A stretch of DNA of 64,000 bases from Candidatus Mediterraneibacter surreyensis. Its GTDB lineage: Bacteria > Bacillota > Clostridia > Lachnospirales > Lachnospiraceae. Positions 17,025 to 26,711 of this stretch are shown here, piece by piece; within the stretch, counting starts at the first letter, position 1, and each line of letters begins with the position of its first letter. The notes beneath the pieces were generated by a model. The model was not told the DNA's origin, searched no databases, and saw nothing but the letters and a program-made list of their open reading frames with translations. Position numbers and translations under genes: made by a program. Location of the stretch: positions 1 to 64,000 of the forward strand of contig DWYB01000036.1 in NCBI GenBank assembly GCA_019118885.1, in the 5' to 3' direction.

Positions 17025-18644
17025 TCAGTCGGAAACTGTTTCGTTCTGCTTTTTCAGCGCCGCCTCTACGAAGCCTTTAAAAAGCGGATGCGGTCTGTTA
17101 GGCCTGGATTTGAGTTCCGGATGGGCCTGTGTGGCGATAAACCATGGATGTGAAGGTATTTCTATCATTTCCACGATCCTGCTGTCAGGAGATAAACCGC
17201 ACAGTGACATGCCATGGCTTTCCAGATCCTCCCGGTAATCGTTGTTGACTTCATAGCGATGGCGATGCCGCTCGCTGATCTCTCTTGTGCCGTAGAGTTT
17301 TTCGGCCAGCGAACCTTCCTTGAGTATACACGGGTATGCGCCGAGGCGGAGTGTACCTCCTATATCTTCTACACCGATCTGATCCGGCATGATGTGGATG
17401 ACCGGATGAGTGGTATCCGGTTTCAACTCCATGCTATGTGCATCGTTGTAACCAATCACATTTCTCGCAAATTCCACGATGGCAAGCTGCATGCCAAGAC
17501 AGAGACCCAGGAACGGTATGCCATGTGTACGGGCGTATTTGATAGCAGTGATCTTACCCTCGATTCCTCTGTGCCCGAAGCCGCCGGGTACTAGGATGCC
17601 GCTTACATCAGAGAATATTTGTTCTGCGTTTTCTTCCGTGACAGTCTCTGAATCCACCCATTTGATATTTACAGTAGTATGGGAATAGATACCGCCGTGT
17701 TTTAACGCCTCTACAACGCTGATATAGGCGTCGTGGAGCTGGATGTATTTTCCTACAAGAGCTACCGTGACTTCCTGTGTAGGATGGCGCAGGTTCTCCA
17801 CCATCTCGATCCAGTCTTTTAGATCCGGTTCTGGGCAGTCCAGATGGAGACATTCACAAACGACCTGTGCGAGACGTTCTTTCTCCATGGCAAGAGGAGC
17901 CTCGTAAAGATATTCCACATCCAGGTTCTGGAGTACATGGCTTGCAGGCAGATTACAGAACAGAGAGATCTTGTCCTTCATACCGGCGTCGAGCGGATAC
18001 TCGGAGCGGCATACGATGATATTGGGCTGAATTCCCATTCCCTGCAGCTCTTTTACACTTGCCTGGGTCGGTTTTGTCTTCATTTCCTGAGAAGCTCTCA
18101 GATAGGGGATCAGAGTTACATGGATGAGGATGACGTTCTCGAATCCTTTTTCGTGCTGGAACTGACGGATAGACTCGAGGAACGGCTGACTCTCGATATC
18201 CCCGACGGTACCGCCGACCTCGATGATGGCAATCTCCGTATCTTTTGCAGCCGGATTCCGGTAAAATTTACTCTTGATCTCATTGGTAATATGGGGGATG
18301 ACCTGTACAGTGCCTCCGCCAAAGTCGCCGCGGCGTTCTTTCTGGAGTACGGACCAATAGATCTTACCTGTCGTAACATTGGAATTTTTGGTCAGGCTTT
18401 CGTCGATAAAGCGTTCATAGTGTCCAAGATCCAGGTCTGTCTCGGCTCCGTCGTCGGTGACAAATACTTCACCGTGCTGTACCGGATTCATCGTACCCGG
18501 GTCGATATTGATATAGGGATCGAATTTCTGCATGGTAACGGTATATCCCCGGGCTTTCAGAAGACGGCCGAGGGATGCGGCGGTGATTCCTTTGCCGAGA
18601 CCGGATACGACCCCGCCGGTAACAAATACATATTTTACTGACAT
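17025..18644 (-). CDS. pyrG: CTP synthase
   Basis: PyrG makes CTP from UTP using ATP and glutamine. The product is 539 residues from the ATG at 18644, placed by AGGAGGG. The longer in-frame extension of 33 residues runs into the leader hairpin and is not protein-like. The synthetase domain starts '[16 protein letters not shown]' and includes '[21 protein letters not shown]'. The C-terminal class I glutaminase has the nucleophile in '[10 protein letters not shown]' near residue 380 and the His/Glu pair in '[10 protein letters not shown]'. The leader contains a strong hairpin with a U-run, suggesting regulation by attenuation, as for pyrG of other Firmicutes. Confidence 0.98.
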   Translation of the reverse strand: MSVKYVFVTGGVVSGLGKGITAASLGRLLKARGYTVTMQKFDPYINIDPGTMNPVQHGEVFVTDDGAETDLDLGHYERFIDESLTKNSNVTTGKIYWSVLQKERRGDFGGGTVQVIPHITNEIKSKFYRNPAAKDTEIAIIEVGGTVGDIESQPFLESIRQFQHEKGFENVILIHVTLIPYLRASQEMKTKPTQASVKELQGMGIQPNIIVCRSEYPLDAGMKDKISLFCNLPASHVLQNLDVEYLYEAPLAMEKERLAQVVCECLHLDCPEPDLKDWIEMVENLRHPTQEVTVALVGKYIQLHDAYISVVEALKHGGIYSHTTVNIKWVDSETVTEENAEQIFSDVSGILVPGGFGHRGIEGKITAIKYARTHGIPFLGLCLGMQLAIVEFARNVIGYNDAHSMELKPDTTHPVIHIMPDQIGVEDIGGTLRLGAYPCILKEGSLAEKLYGTREISERHRHRYEVNNDYREDLESHGMSLCGLSPDSRIVEMIEIPSHPWFIATQAHPELKSRPNRPHPLFKGFVEAALKKQNETVSD

Positions 18645-18687
18645 AATAAATGCCCTCCTGTGATAAAGATAACAAATGATGGATCCG

Positions 18688-18760
18688 AAAAAAGAGTACA
18701 GTCTGACATGGATGGGAGAGCGCGCCGTTGCGCCCATGCCCATACATATGTCAGACTGTA
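18688..18760 (-). terminator. pyrG leader hairpin (terminator/attenuator)
   Basis: On the minus strand 18760-18748 pairs perfectly with 18709-18697 (13 bp). Inside are ATGGG/CCCAT and GCGC/GCGC helices with an AACG loop. Six U residues (18693-18688) follow three bases after the stem. It lies about 45 bases before the pyrG start and downstream of a predicted promoter. Confidence 0.85.
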
Positions 18761-18774
18761 AAAAATACTTATAT

Positions 18775-18804
18775 AGTATACACCATGAATAAGGTAAAAT
18801 ACAA
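18775..18804 (-). promoter_or_regulatory. Predicted pyrG promoter
   Basis: On the minus strand TTGTAT (18804-18799) and TATACT (18780-18775) are 18 bp apart. The start would be near 18768, giving a leader that opens GTATTTTTTACAG, then the hairpin. Confidence 0.6.
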
Positions 18805-18812
18805 CACTTTTT

Positions 18813-20288
18813 TTAGGAAAGCAGAATGTGTTCGTAAACTGCCTCGCAAGTAAGCTGAACCCCCAGCTTTTTAAAGATTTTGATATCCACATCCGACAGC
18901 ATGACGGAGGTATGTGCCTGGCAGCCGTCCAGCTTCGGGAGCTGGGAGAGAGCCAGCCGTGCATTGGGATTTACTGCAGCGCTGGCAGAGAGCGCGATCA
19001 GTACTTCATCTGTGTGGAGACGGGGATTTTTGCTCTTTAAATAATCTACTTTCAGTTTCTGGATGGGTTCGATGGATTCCGGTGAAATAATATGAAGATC
19101 ATGGTCGATTCCCGCCAGCTCTTTCAGCACGTTAAGCAATAATGCGGCCGAAGCCCCCAGCAGATTCGTTGTTTTTCCCGTTACGATCCTGCCGTCCTCG
19201 AGCTCCAGGGCTGCTGCGGGACCTTCGGTTTCTTTCGCACGTTCCAGAGCTTTTACAGCCACCTTGCGATCCGTGGTAGAAATCCCCGCCATATTCATGA
19301 GGAGTTCAATCTTCTGAGCCTCTTTATCCGAGGAATCCCCTTTTGCAAGTGAGTTCAATGCAGCGTAATAACGCCGGATGATCTCCTGGCAGGAAGCTTC
19401 CCGGCATACTTCGTCATCACAGATGCAGTTTCCTGCCATGTTAACGCCCATATCGGTAGGAGATTTATAAGGGCTTTCTCCATAGATTTTCTCAAAGATC
19501 GTGTTGAGAACAGGGAAGATCTCCACATCTCTGTTGTAATTGACTGTTGTTTCGCCGTATGCCTCCAGATGATACGGGTCAATCATATTGACGTCGTTAA
19601 GATCAGCCGTTGCAGCTTCGTATGCAAGATTGACCGGATGCTTCAGGGGAAGGTTCCAGATCGGGAACGTTTCGAATTTGGCATAACCTGCGTGAATCCC
19701 TCTTTTATGTTCGTGATAAAGCTGCGAGAGGCAGGTTGCCATTTTTCCGCTCCCCGGGCCCGGAGCCGTAACGATCACAAGCGGGCGGGTCGTACGTATA
19801 TAGTCGTTCTTTCCATAGCCGTCATCGCTGATGATAAGAGGAATGTTGGATGGATATCCGGGTATAATATAATGAAGATATACCGGAATGTCCATATTTT
19901 CCAGTCTGTTCTTGAACAGCAGAGCGCTTTCCTGGCCGGAAAACTGGGTGATCGTAACACTTCCTACATACAGACCCTGATCGCGGTACGTCTGAATCAG
20001 GCGAAGTACATCTGTGTCGTAAGTGATGCCGAGATCTCCGCGTATTTTATTCTTTTCAATATCTTTGGCGCTGATGACGATGACAATTTCCGCCTGGCTG
20101 CTCAGCTCTTTTAAAAGTCTGAGCTTGCTGTCCGGGGCAAATCCCGGCAGTACGCGAGAGGCGTGATAGTCGTCAAATAGTTTTCCCCCGAATTCCAGAT
20201 AAAGTTTGTTATCGAATTTGCTGATCCGGTTCCGGATGTGCTCGGACTGCATCTTCAGATATTTCTCGTTGTCAAAACCGATTTTCAT
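18813..20288 (-). CDS. DUF1846 domain-containing protein
   Basis: This is a 491-residue cytoplasmic protein of the DUF1846 family, widespread in Firmicutes and Bacteroidetes; its function is not established as far as I know. It begins 'MKIGFDNEKYLKMQSEHI', includes a nucleotide-binding-like 'VTAPGPGSGKMATCLSQLYH' near residue 180, and carries conserved histidines and aspartates in the middle domain ('NLAYEAATADLNDVNMIDPYHL'). A cluster of four cysteines occurs in 'NCICDDEVCREASC' near residue 297. The gene has its own promoter, divergent from ftsH, and precedes pyrG on the same strand, but the two are separated by the pyrG promoter and hairpin. Confidence 0.9.
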   Translation of the reverse strand: MKIGFDNEKYLKMQSEHIRNRISKFDNKLYLEFGGKLFDDYHASRVLPGFAPDSKLRLLKELSSQAEIVIVISAKDIEKNKIRGDLGITYDTDVLRLIQTYRDQGLYVGSVTITQFSGQESALLFKNRLENMDIPVYLHYIIPGYPSNIPLIISDDGYGKNDYIRTTRPLVIVTAPGPGSGKMATCLSQLYHEHKRGIHAGYAKFETFPIWNLPLKHPVNLAYEAATADLNDVNMIDPYHLEAYGETTVNYNRDVEIFPVLNTIFEKIYGESPYKSPTDMGVNMAGNCICDDEVCREASCQEIIRRYYAALNSLAKGDSSDKEAQKIELLMNMAGISTTDRKVAVKALERAKETEGPAAALELEDGRIVTGKTTNLLGASAALLLNVLKELAGIDHDLHIISPESIEPIQKLKVDYLKSKNPRLHTDEVLIALSASAAVNPNARLALSQLPKLDGCQAHTSVMLSDVDIKIFKKLGVQLTCEAVYEHILLS

Positions 20289-20373
20289 ATTTTTCCCTTT
20301 CCTGTAACATTTGCTCTGTCGTAAGTCCGGCGTTTTTGCAGAAACCGGAAATAGCAGGACATATTCCTTACCA

Positions 20374-20403
20374 AGTATACTATAAAATCTTATGGATTTA
20401 CAA
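20374..20403 (-). promoter_or_regulatory. Predicted promoter of the DUF1846 gene
   Basis: On the minus strand TTGTAA (20403-20398) and TATACT (20379-20374) are 18 bp apart, divergent from the ftsH promoter. Confidence 0.55.
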
Positions 20404-20422
20404 TATTTTCATAATGTTTTTA

Positions 20423-20451
20423 TTGATTTATGCAAAACCTGTCCTTATAAT
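20423..20451 (+). promoter_or_regulatory. Predicted ftsH operon promoter
   Basis: TTGATT (20423-20428) and a perfect TATAAT (20446-20451) are 17 bp apart, 29 bp before the ftsH ATG. Confidence 0.75.
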
Positions 20452-20479
20452 GATAATAGCTGTTTTTAGGAGGAATAGA

Positions 20480-22570
20480 ATGGATAATAATAATAGAAAT
20501 AATGACCCGAATCATAACCGGCAGGGCTGGGGGATCATCCTCGTTACGACCCTGCTGGTCACTTTTATAGTGATGGGATTATTCTCTCTTATGAGAGGAT
20601 CCGGGCCGGAGGAAATCAGCTATGATGAATTCCTCACAATGGTTGACGACGGCAAGGTTAAGGAAGTCAGCCTGAACAGTGACCGGATCTATATCACGCT
20701 TACGGATAAAGCTCGCCGGGAAGAATTTAACAGCGGAAATTCAGGCAGTATGAACAATATTTTCGGAATGCTCCAGGAACAGACGCAGAGCGGTTCTTCA
20801 AACGGGGAGACAGACAGAGATCCCGATTACTATACAGGTTATGTGAATGATGATGGGCTGGTAGACCGGTTAAAAGACGCCGGAGTGAAATTCGGAAGCC
20901 AGCCGACGGATACACTGGGGCAGATGGTGCTTGAGCTGTTCCTTACACTGATCCTTCCTATCGGTCTGATGGCGGCATTGCTCGTCTATCTTATGCGCAA
21001 GATGACAAAAGGCGGAGGAATGATGGGCATCGGAAAGAGCAATGCCAAGATGTATATGGAGAAAGAGACCGGCGTTACATTTCAGGATGTGGCAGGAGAG
21101 GACGAGGCGAAAGAATCTCTTCAGGAAGTGGTTGATTTCCTGCACAATCCGGGCAAATACAGCGGTATCGGCGCAAAATTGCCCAAGGGAGCTCTGCTCG
21201 TAGGACCGCCGGGAACAGGTAAGACACTGCTGGCAAAAGCGGTTGCCGGCGAGGCGAAAGTTCCGTTTTTCTCACTTTCCGGTTCCGCTTTTGTGGAGAT
21301 GTATGTAGGCGTGGGCGCATCACGTGTGCGCGATCTGTTTAAACAGGCCCAGCAGCAGGCGCCATGTATCGTGTTTATCGATGAGATCGACGCCATCGGT
21401 AAGACGCGTGACACTTCTCTTGGCGGCAATGACGAGCGAGAACAGACGCTGAATCAGCTTCTTGCCGAGATGGACGGATTCGATACGAATAAAGGACTTC
21501 TGATCCTGGCGGCCACAAACCGTCCGGAAATTCTGGATCCGGCTCTTTTGCGCCCCGGACGTTTTGACCGGCGGATCATCGTGGATAAGCCGGATCTGAA
21601 AGGGCGTGTTGAAATACTGAAAGTGCATGCGAAAGACGTGCGTATGGATGAGAGCGTGGATCTGGAGGCTATTGCGCTGGCTACATCCGGAGCCGTGGGA
21701 TCGGATCTTGCGAACATGATCAATGAGGCGGCGATCAATGCCGTCAAACACGGCAGACAGGTAGTGAGCCAGAAAGATCTTTTTGAGGCGGTGGAGGTCG
21801 TTCTTGTCGGAAAAGAGAAGAAAGACAGGATCATGAGCAAAGAAGAAAGACGCATTGTCTCATATCATGAAGTGGGGCATGCTCTTGTTACGGCGCTTCA
21901 GAAGAATACGGAACCGGTACAGAAGATCACGATCGTTCCAAGAACGATGGGCGCGCTTGGATACGTGATGCAGACGCCGGAGGAAGAGAAATTCCTGAAC
22001 ACGAAGAAAGAACTGGAAGCTATGATTGTAGTGGCTCTCGGAGGAAGGGCTGCAGAGGAGCTGGTATTTGATACGGTTACCACCGGCGCGGCCAATGACA
22101 TTGAACAGGCGACGAAGATCGCACGTGCCATGATCACCCAGTACGGAATGTCGGAGAGGTTCGGTCTGATGGGATTGGAGTCTATCCAGAATCGTTACCT
22201 GGACGGAAGAGCTGTCCTCAACTGCGGCGATGCCACCGCGGGGGAGATCGATGAGGAAGTTATGAAGATGTTGAAAGGCGCTTACGCGGAAGCTAAGAGA
22301 CTTCTGGCGGAGAATAGAGAGGCGCTTGATAAGATCGCAGCGTTCCTGATCGAAAAGGAGACGATCACAGGAAAAGAATTTATGAAGATTTTCCGTGAAG
22401 TGAAAGGAATACAGGAACCGGAGGAAAGCGAAGAAGACCAGACCAGGGAACGGGAAGGCAGGATTGTCATGAAACCTTTACCGGACACATCTGCTGACAA
22501 AGCCTCCGAAGATCCGGAAACAGGTGTGACCGGAAAAGAAACACCGGAAATGCCGGCGGACGGTGAATAA
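20480..22570 (+). CDS. ftsH: ATP-dependent zinc metalloprotease FtsH
   Basis: FtsH is a membrane-bound AAA protease that degrades damaged membrane proteins and some regulators. From the ATG at 20480 (TAGGAGGA upstream) it has 696 residues. A membrane segment lies at about 16-38, then an extracytoplasmic domain, then a second segment near 150-172. The AAA domain has Walker A '[13 protein letters not shown]' near 243, Walker B '[11 protein letters not shown]' near 300 and the second region of homology '[20 protein letters not shown]'. The zinc motif 'HEVGH' is near 463. The C-terminus is an acidic, Thr/Glu-rich tail. It leads the ftsH-uvrC-hprK-glk run. Confidence 0.98.
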   Translation: MDNNNRNNDPNHNRQGWGIILVTTLLVTFIVMGLFSLMRGSGPEEISYDEFLTMVDDGKVKEVSLNSDRIYITLTDKARREEFNSGNSGSMNNIFGMLQEQTQSGSSNGETDRDPDYYTGYVNDDGLVDRLKDAGVKFGSQPTDTLGQMVLELFLTLILPIGLMAALLVYLMRKMTKGGGMMGIGKSNAKMYMEKETGVTFQDVAGEDEAKESLQEVVDFLHNPGKYSGIGAKLPKGALLVGPPGTGKTLLAKAVAGEAKVPFFSLSGSAFVEMYVGVGASRVRDLFKQAQQQAPCIVFIDEIDAIGKTRDTSLGGNDEREQTLNQLLAEMDGFDTNKGLLILAATNRPEILDPALLRPGRFDRRIIVDKPDLKGRVEILKVHAKDVRMDESVDLEAIALATSGAVGSDLANMINEAAINAVKHGRQVVSQKDLFEAVEVVLVGKEKKDRIMSKEERRIVSYHEVGHALVTALQKNTEPVQKITIVPRTMGALGYVMQTPEEEKFLNTKKELEAMIVVALGGRAAEELVFDTVTTGAANDIEQATKIARAMITQYGMSERFGLMGLESIQNRYLDGRAVLNCGDATAGEIDEEVMKMLKGAYAEAKRLLAENREALDKIAAFLIEKETITGKEFMKIFREVKGIQEPEESEEDQTREREGRIVMKPLPDTSADKASEDPETGVTGKETPEMPADGE

Positions 22571-22575
22571 GATCC

Positions 22576-24426
22576 ATGGAGAATAATAATTTTGACATTC
22601 AGGAAGAATTAAAAAAACTCCCGGGCAGACCGGGAGTCTATATTATGCATGACGAAAACGACCATATAATTTATGTGGGGAAAGCGATCAGCCTGAAGAA
22701 CAGAGTACGGCAGTATTTTCAGAGCAGCAGGAACAAAGGTGTCAAGATCGAACAGATGGTGACGCATATCCGGCGGTTCGAATATATCGTGACCGATTCG
22801 GAGCTGGAAGCGCTGGTGCTTGAGTGCAATCTGATCAAAGAGCATCATCCGAAGTACAATACAATGCTTATGGATGACAAGACTTATCCGTTTATTAAAG
22901 TGACAACGAATGAAGCTTTTCCGCGTGTTATGATGTCGAGAAAAATGCTCAAGGACAAGGCGCGGTATTTCGGCCCCTATACGAGTTCCCAGGCGGTGCG
23001 GGATACCATCGATCTGATCCATAAGCTATATCATCTGAGAAGCTGCAACCGAAGTCTTCCAAGGGATATCGGGAAAGAACGTCCGTGTCTGAACTATCAT
23101 ATCAAACAGTGTGACGCTCCCTGTCAGGGGTATATCTCTCAGGAAGAGTACGGGAAAGCAGTCACTCAGGTGCTGCGCTTTCTGAACGGGGGTTATGACA
23201 CTGTTCTGAGTGAGCTGGAAGAAAAGATGAATGATGCGTCTGAGGCACTGGAATTTGAGAAGGCAATCGAGTATCGGGAATTGATCAGCAGTATAAAAAA
23301 GGTTGCGCAGAAACAGAAGATCACGGATTCCAGCGGAGAGGACAGGGACGTCCTTGCCGTTGCATCCGAAGGAGAGGATGCGGTTGTTCAGGTGTTCTTT
23401 ATCCGGGGAGGACGCCTGATCGGAAGAGACCATTTTTATCTGCGTATATCAAAGGATGAGAGCGATTCGGAGATATTGAACAGTTTTGTGCTCCAATATT
23501 ATGCGGGAACTCCGTTTATCCCGGCCGAGCTGATGCTTCAGGACGAAGTCGAGGACAGGAAACTGCTGGAGGAATGGCTCTCCGCCAAGAGGGGACAGAA
23601 GGTTGTGCTGAAAGTTCCGCAGAAGGGCATGAAAGAGAAGCTGGTGGAGCTGGCAAGGGAAAATGCGGCTCTTGTTCTATCGAAAGATAAAGAAAGACTC
23701 AAACGGGAAGAAGGCAGGACCATAGGCGCGGTTAAAGAGATTGCAACTCTTCTCGGTCTGGATGAGATCATCCGTATGGAAGCGTTCGATATTTCCAATA
23801 CGAACGGCTTTGAGTCGGTGGGATCTATGGTTGTCTATGAGAGGGGACGGCCGAAGAGAAATGATTATCGCAAATTCAAGATCAAAGGGATCAAAGGCGC
23901 GGATGATTACGGCAGTATGCGGGAAGTGCTGACTCGCCGTTTTACTCATGGACTTAAGGAGAGAAAAGAAAATACGGAACTGGGAAAGTTTACAGTGTTT
24001 CCGGATCTGATCATGATGGACGGCGGCAAAGGACAGGTCAATGTAGCTCTTCAGGTGCTTGACGAGCTGCACCTTGATATTCCGGTATGCGGCATGGTAA
24101 AAGATGATCATCACCGTACCCGTGGGCTGTATTATCATAATGAAGAGATACCGATCGACAGATCCTCGGAGGCGTTCCGGCTGATTACAAGGATCCAGGA
24201 CGAGGCGCACAGGTTTGCTATTGAGTATCACAGACAGCTTAGAGGAAAAGGGCAGGTACATTCGATACTTGATGATATCGAAGGGATCGGACCGGCCCGC
24301 AGGAAAGCGCTGATGCGCCGCTATCTGAGTCTGGACGAAATAAAGAAAGCATCGAAGGAAGAACTGGCGGAGATACCGTCTATGAATGAAAAAGCGGCAG
24401 AAGCTGTGTACAAGTTCTTTCACTAG
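22576..24426 (+). CDS. uvrC: Excinuclease ABC subunit C
   Basis: UvrC makes both incisions in nucleotide excision repair with UvrA and UvrB. It has 616 residues. The N-terminal GIY-YIG nuclease domain is seen in '[21 protein letters not shown]' and is followed by 'RSCNRSLP...[15 protein letters not shown]'. A UVR motif lies near residue 210 ('[18 protein letters not shown]'). The RNase H-like 5' incision domain starts near 395 ('[13 protein letters not shown]', '[10 protein letters not shown]') and a C-terminal helix-hairpin-helix pair ends the protein ('[18 protein letters not shown]'). It begins five bases after ftsH. Confidence 0.97.
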   Translation: MENNNFDIQEELKKLPGRPGVYIMHDENDHIIYVGKAISLKNRVRQYFQSSRNKGVKIEQMVTHIRRFEYIVTDSELEALVLECNLIKEHHPKYNTMLMDDKTYPFIKVTTNEAFPRVMMSRKMLKDKARYFGPYTSSQAVRDTIDLIHKLYHLRSCNRSLPRDIGKERPCLNYHIKQCDAPCQGYISQEEYGKAVTQVLRFLNGGYDTVLSELEEKMNDASEALEFEKAIEYRELISSIKKVAQKQKITDSSGEDRDVLAVASEGEDAVVQVFFIRGGRLIGRDHFYLRISKDESDSEILNSFVLQYYAGTPFIPAELMLQDEVEDRKLLEEWLSAKRGQKVVLKVPQKGMKEKLVELARENAALVLSKDKERLKREEGRTIGAVKEIATLLGLDEIIRMEAFDISNTNGFESVGSMVVYERGRPKRNDYRKFKIKGIKGADDYGSMREVLTRRFTHGLKERKENTELGKFTVFPDLIMMDGGKGQVNVALQVLDELHLDIPVCGMVKDDHHRTRGLYYHNEEIPIDRSSEAFRLITRIQDEAHRFAIEYHRQLRGKGQVHSILDDIEGIGPARRKALMRRYLSLDEIKKASKEELAEIPSMNEKAAEAVYKFFH

Positions 24427-24467
24427 TGATATGATAAAAAGAAGAGTAGAAAGTGAGGAGAGAATCT

Positions 24468-25400
24468 ATGGGACAAGGGATTAAACTAAGTGAAATCATA
24501 GAAAAGATGAATCTGAAGAATCTTACGCCTGAAGTTGACATGGTAGAGAAAGAGGTAAATGTACCGGATGTCAACCGTCCGGCGCTGCAGCTTGCGGGAT
24601 TTTACGACCGCTTTGATTCAAATCGTGTACAGATCATCGGAAATGTGGAATACAGATATGTACAGACATTGAACAGGGAGCAGAGAGAGAAGACGTACGA
24701 TACGCTGCTTAGTCATCCTCTTCCCTGTATCGTATTCTGCAGAGGAATCGTACCGGAAGAAAGTTTTCTGAAAAAAGCGGTGGCCCACGGAGTACCGATT
24801 TTCAATACCGTAAAACAGACTTCAGATTTTATGGCGGAGATTATCCGCTGGATGAATGTACGTCTGGCTCCGTGTATTTCCATACACGGCGTTCTCGTCG
24901 ATGTATACGGTGTAGGAGTGCTTATTATGGGTGAGAGCGGGATCGGTAAAAGCGAGGCTGCTTTGGAACTGATTAAAAGAGGACATCGTCTTGTCACAGA
25001 TGATGTAGTCGAGATACGCAAAGTAAGCGACGAGACTCTGGTAGGAACTGCTCCCGATATCACAAAGCACTTTATCGAACTTAGGGGCATCGGAATTGTG
25101 GATGTGCGGTCCATGTTTGGTGTGCAGAGCGTAAGGGAAACACAGAATATCGATCTTGTTATTACGCTGGAGGACTGGAGCAGAGACAAAGAGTATGACC
25201 GACTTGGCCTTGAGGAGGAGTATACGGAATTCCTCGGCAATAAAGTTGTCTGCCACAGGATACCGATCCGTCCGGGAAGAAATCTTGCCATCATCGTAGA
25301 GTCGGCGGCAGTTAATCACCGGCAGAAACAGATGGGTTACAATGCGGCTCAGGAGCTCTATAAGAGAGTTCAGGAGAACATTGCAAAAAAGAGGAAATAG
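24468..25400 (+). CDS. hprK: HPr kinase/phosphorylase
   Basis: HprK phosphorylates and dephosphorylates HPr at Ser46 and so controls CcpA-mediated carbon catabolite repression. The ATG at 24468 gives 310 residues; an in-frame GTG 15 bases upstream is less likely. The N-terminal domain precedes a P-loop 'GESGIGKSEAALELIKRGH' near residue 155, the catalytic 'DDVVEI', and the signature 'ELRGIGIVDVRSMFG' near 205. It follows uvrC closely and is followed by glucokinase, a common pairing in this family of bacteria that links sugar phosphorylation with catabolite control. Confidence 0.97.
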   Translation: MGQGIKLSEIIEKMNLKNLTPEVDMVEKEVNVPDVNRPALQLAGFYDRFDSNRVQIIGNVEYRYVQTLNREQREKTYDTLLSHPLPCIVFCRGIVPEESFLKKAVAHGVPIFNTVKQTSDFMAEIIRWMNVRLAPCISIHGVLVDVYGVGVLIMGESGIGKSEAALELIKRGHRLVTDDVVEIRKVSDETLVGTAPDITKHFIELRGIGIVDVRSMFGVQSVRETQNIDLVITLEDWSRDKEYDRLGLEEEYTEFLGNKVVCHRIPIRPGRNLAIIVESAAVNHRQKQMGYNAAQELYKRVQENIAKKRK

Positions 25401-25419
25401 AGGAAAGGAGAGAACAGCT

Positions 25420-26358
25420 ATGAAGTATTGTTTTGGGGTGGATATCGGAGGTACCACTGTAAAAATGGGGCTGTTTGAAGAAAACGGAAATATCGTTGAC
25501 AAGTGGGAGATTGCAACAGATACGTCAGAGGAAGGAAAATCAATACTGCCTAACATTGCGGCGTCGATCGAGAAAAAGATCGAAGAACATAAGCTGGACA
25601 AAAACGAAATCGCAGGAATCGGAGCAGGAGTGCCTGCACCGGTGACAGCAGACGGAGTTGTAAACGGAAGCGCAAATCTGGGATGGACATATAAAGAAGT
25701 AAAAAGAGAACTGGAAGAAATGACAGGATTGAAAGCCTGTATCGGAAACGACGCCAATGTAGCGGCTCTTGGAGAAATGTGGAAGGGCGGCGGCGCCGGT
25801 GAGAAGAATATGATCATGGTGACACTGGGAACCGGAGTCGGAGGCGGCGTCATCATCGACGGAAAAATGCTTGTGGGAGAAAACGGCGCCGGAGGTGAAA
25901 TTGGTCATCTCTGTGTAAACTATGAAGAAACGGATCGCTGCGGATGCGGAAACAGAGGATGCCTTGAGCAGTATGCCTCTGCGACAGGAATCGTCCGTCT
26001 GGCAAAACAGAAGCTTGGACAGGAGATGCGTGATACGATCCTTAATAAGGAGGACGTGACGGCAAAAGACGTATTTGACGCTGTGAAAGCAGGGGATGAA
26101 GTTGCGAAAGAGATTGCAACAGTGTTCGGAAGATATCTGGGATATGGCCTGGCAAATCTGGCGGCAGTGGCGGACCCGGCGGTGTTCGTTATCGGAGGCG
26201 GTGTTTCCAAAGCAGGTGAAGTGCTTATACCGTATATAAGAGAGCCGTATATGGAACGGGCATTCTTTGCGGATAAGAATGTCAGATTTGTGCTGGCAGA
26301 GCTTGGAAATGATGCTGGAATCTGCGGAGCTGCAAAGCTGGTTCTTGACAGCGAATGA
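25420..26358 (+). CDS. glcK: ROK-family glucokinase
   Basis: This cytoplasmic kinase phosphorylates glucose to glucose 6-phosphate. From the ATG at 25420 (GGAAAGGAGAG upstream) it has 312 residues, the usual ROK length. The first phosphate-binding motif is 'GVDIGGTTVKMGLF'. The ROK signature follows near residues 125-150, with 'LGTGVGGGVIIDG' and 'GENGAGGEIGHL'. The zinc-binding 'CGCGNRGCLEQYAS' is near 170. The N-terminal region lacks a DNA-binding domain, so it is an enzyme and not an NagC/XylR-type repressor. A strong terminator closes the operon 50 bp downstream. Confidence 0.93.
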   Translation: MKYCFGVDIGGTTVKMGLFEENGNIVDKWEIATDTSEEGKSILPNIAASIEKKIEEHKLDKNEIAGIGAGVPAPVTADGVVNGSANLGWTYKEVKRELEEMTGLKACIGNDANVAALGEMWKGGGAGEKNMIMVTLGTGVGGGVIIDGKMLVGENGAGGEIGHLCVNYEETDRCGCGNRGCLEQYASATGIVRLAKQKLGQEMRDTILNKEDVTAKDVFDAVKAGDEVAKEIATVFGRYLGYGLANLAAVADPAVFVIGGGVSKAGEVLIPYIREPYMERAFFADKNVRFVLAELGNDAGICGAAKLVLDSE

Positions 26359-26404
26359 TCGGAGTGCTGTATTTATTTGAATGGAATATTATTTACAATG
26401 AAAG

Positions 26405-26437
26405 GCGTCGGAGTCTCTATGGATTCCGACGCTTTTT
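26405..26437 (+). terminator. Intrinsic terminator after glucokinase
   Basis: GCGTCGGAGTC (26405-26415) pairs with GATTCCGACGC (26422-26432), with one G-U pair, followed by TTTTT. Confidence 0.92.
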
Positions 26438-26465
26438 GTTTCTTTTTTGGTTTCAGCACAAAAAG

Positions 26466-26485
26466 TTTGAAACAAAGAAAAAATG
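26466..26485 (+). promoter_or_regulatory. Candidate YdjF operator 1
   Basis: TTTGAAACAAAGAAAAAATG; the same 20-mer (C or T at position 8) occurs at 35081 and 35164. A shorter relative, CTTTAAAACAAAG, is at 26569-26581. Confidence 0.6.
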
Positions 26486-26588
26486 TACAAAATAAACAAA
26501 AAATACATGATTTACGTAACGAAAAAAATGGGTTTCAGAAAAATGAAATATGGAAAATGCCGAATGTTCTTTAAAACAAAGAATATTG

Positions 26589-26617
26589 TTGACTGAAACA
26601 AAGAAAAGTAATACAAT
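26589..26617 (+). promoter_or_regulatory. Predicted promoter of the ydj-like operon with internal operator
   Basis: TTGACT (26589-26594) and TACAAT (26612-26617) are 17 bp apart. The spacer contains TGAAACAAAGAAAAG (26594-26608), another copy of the operator core, placed where a bound repressor would block RNA polymerase. Confidence 0.75.
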
Positions 26618-26711
26618 ACAAACAGATAAACAAATAATGTTTCTGGCCGGAAACAAGAAACTCAAAACCGGGGAACCCGGAAAGTTTTAAATGGAAGAGG
26701 AGATTGAGAAG

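Noticed and set aside
17844-18641. 265-codon plus-strand frame antisense to pyrG
   Set aside because: It lies entirely within pyrG, whose catalytic motifs are intact, and has no ribosome-binding site.
24822-25856. 344-codon minus-strand frame across hprK and glcK
   Set aside because: Both plus-strand genes are well supported; the reverse frame has no family resemblance.
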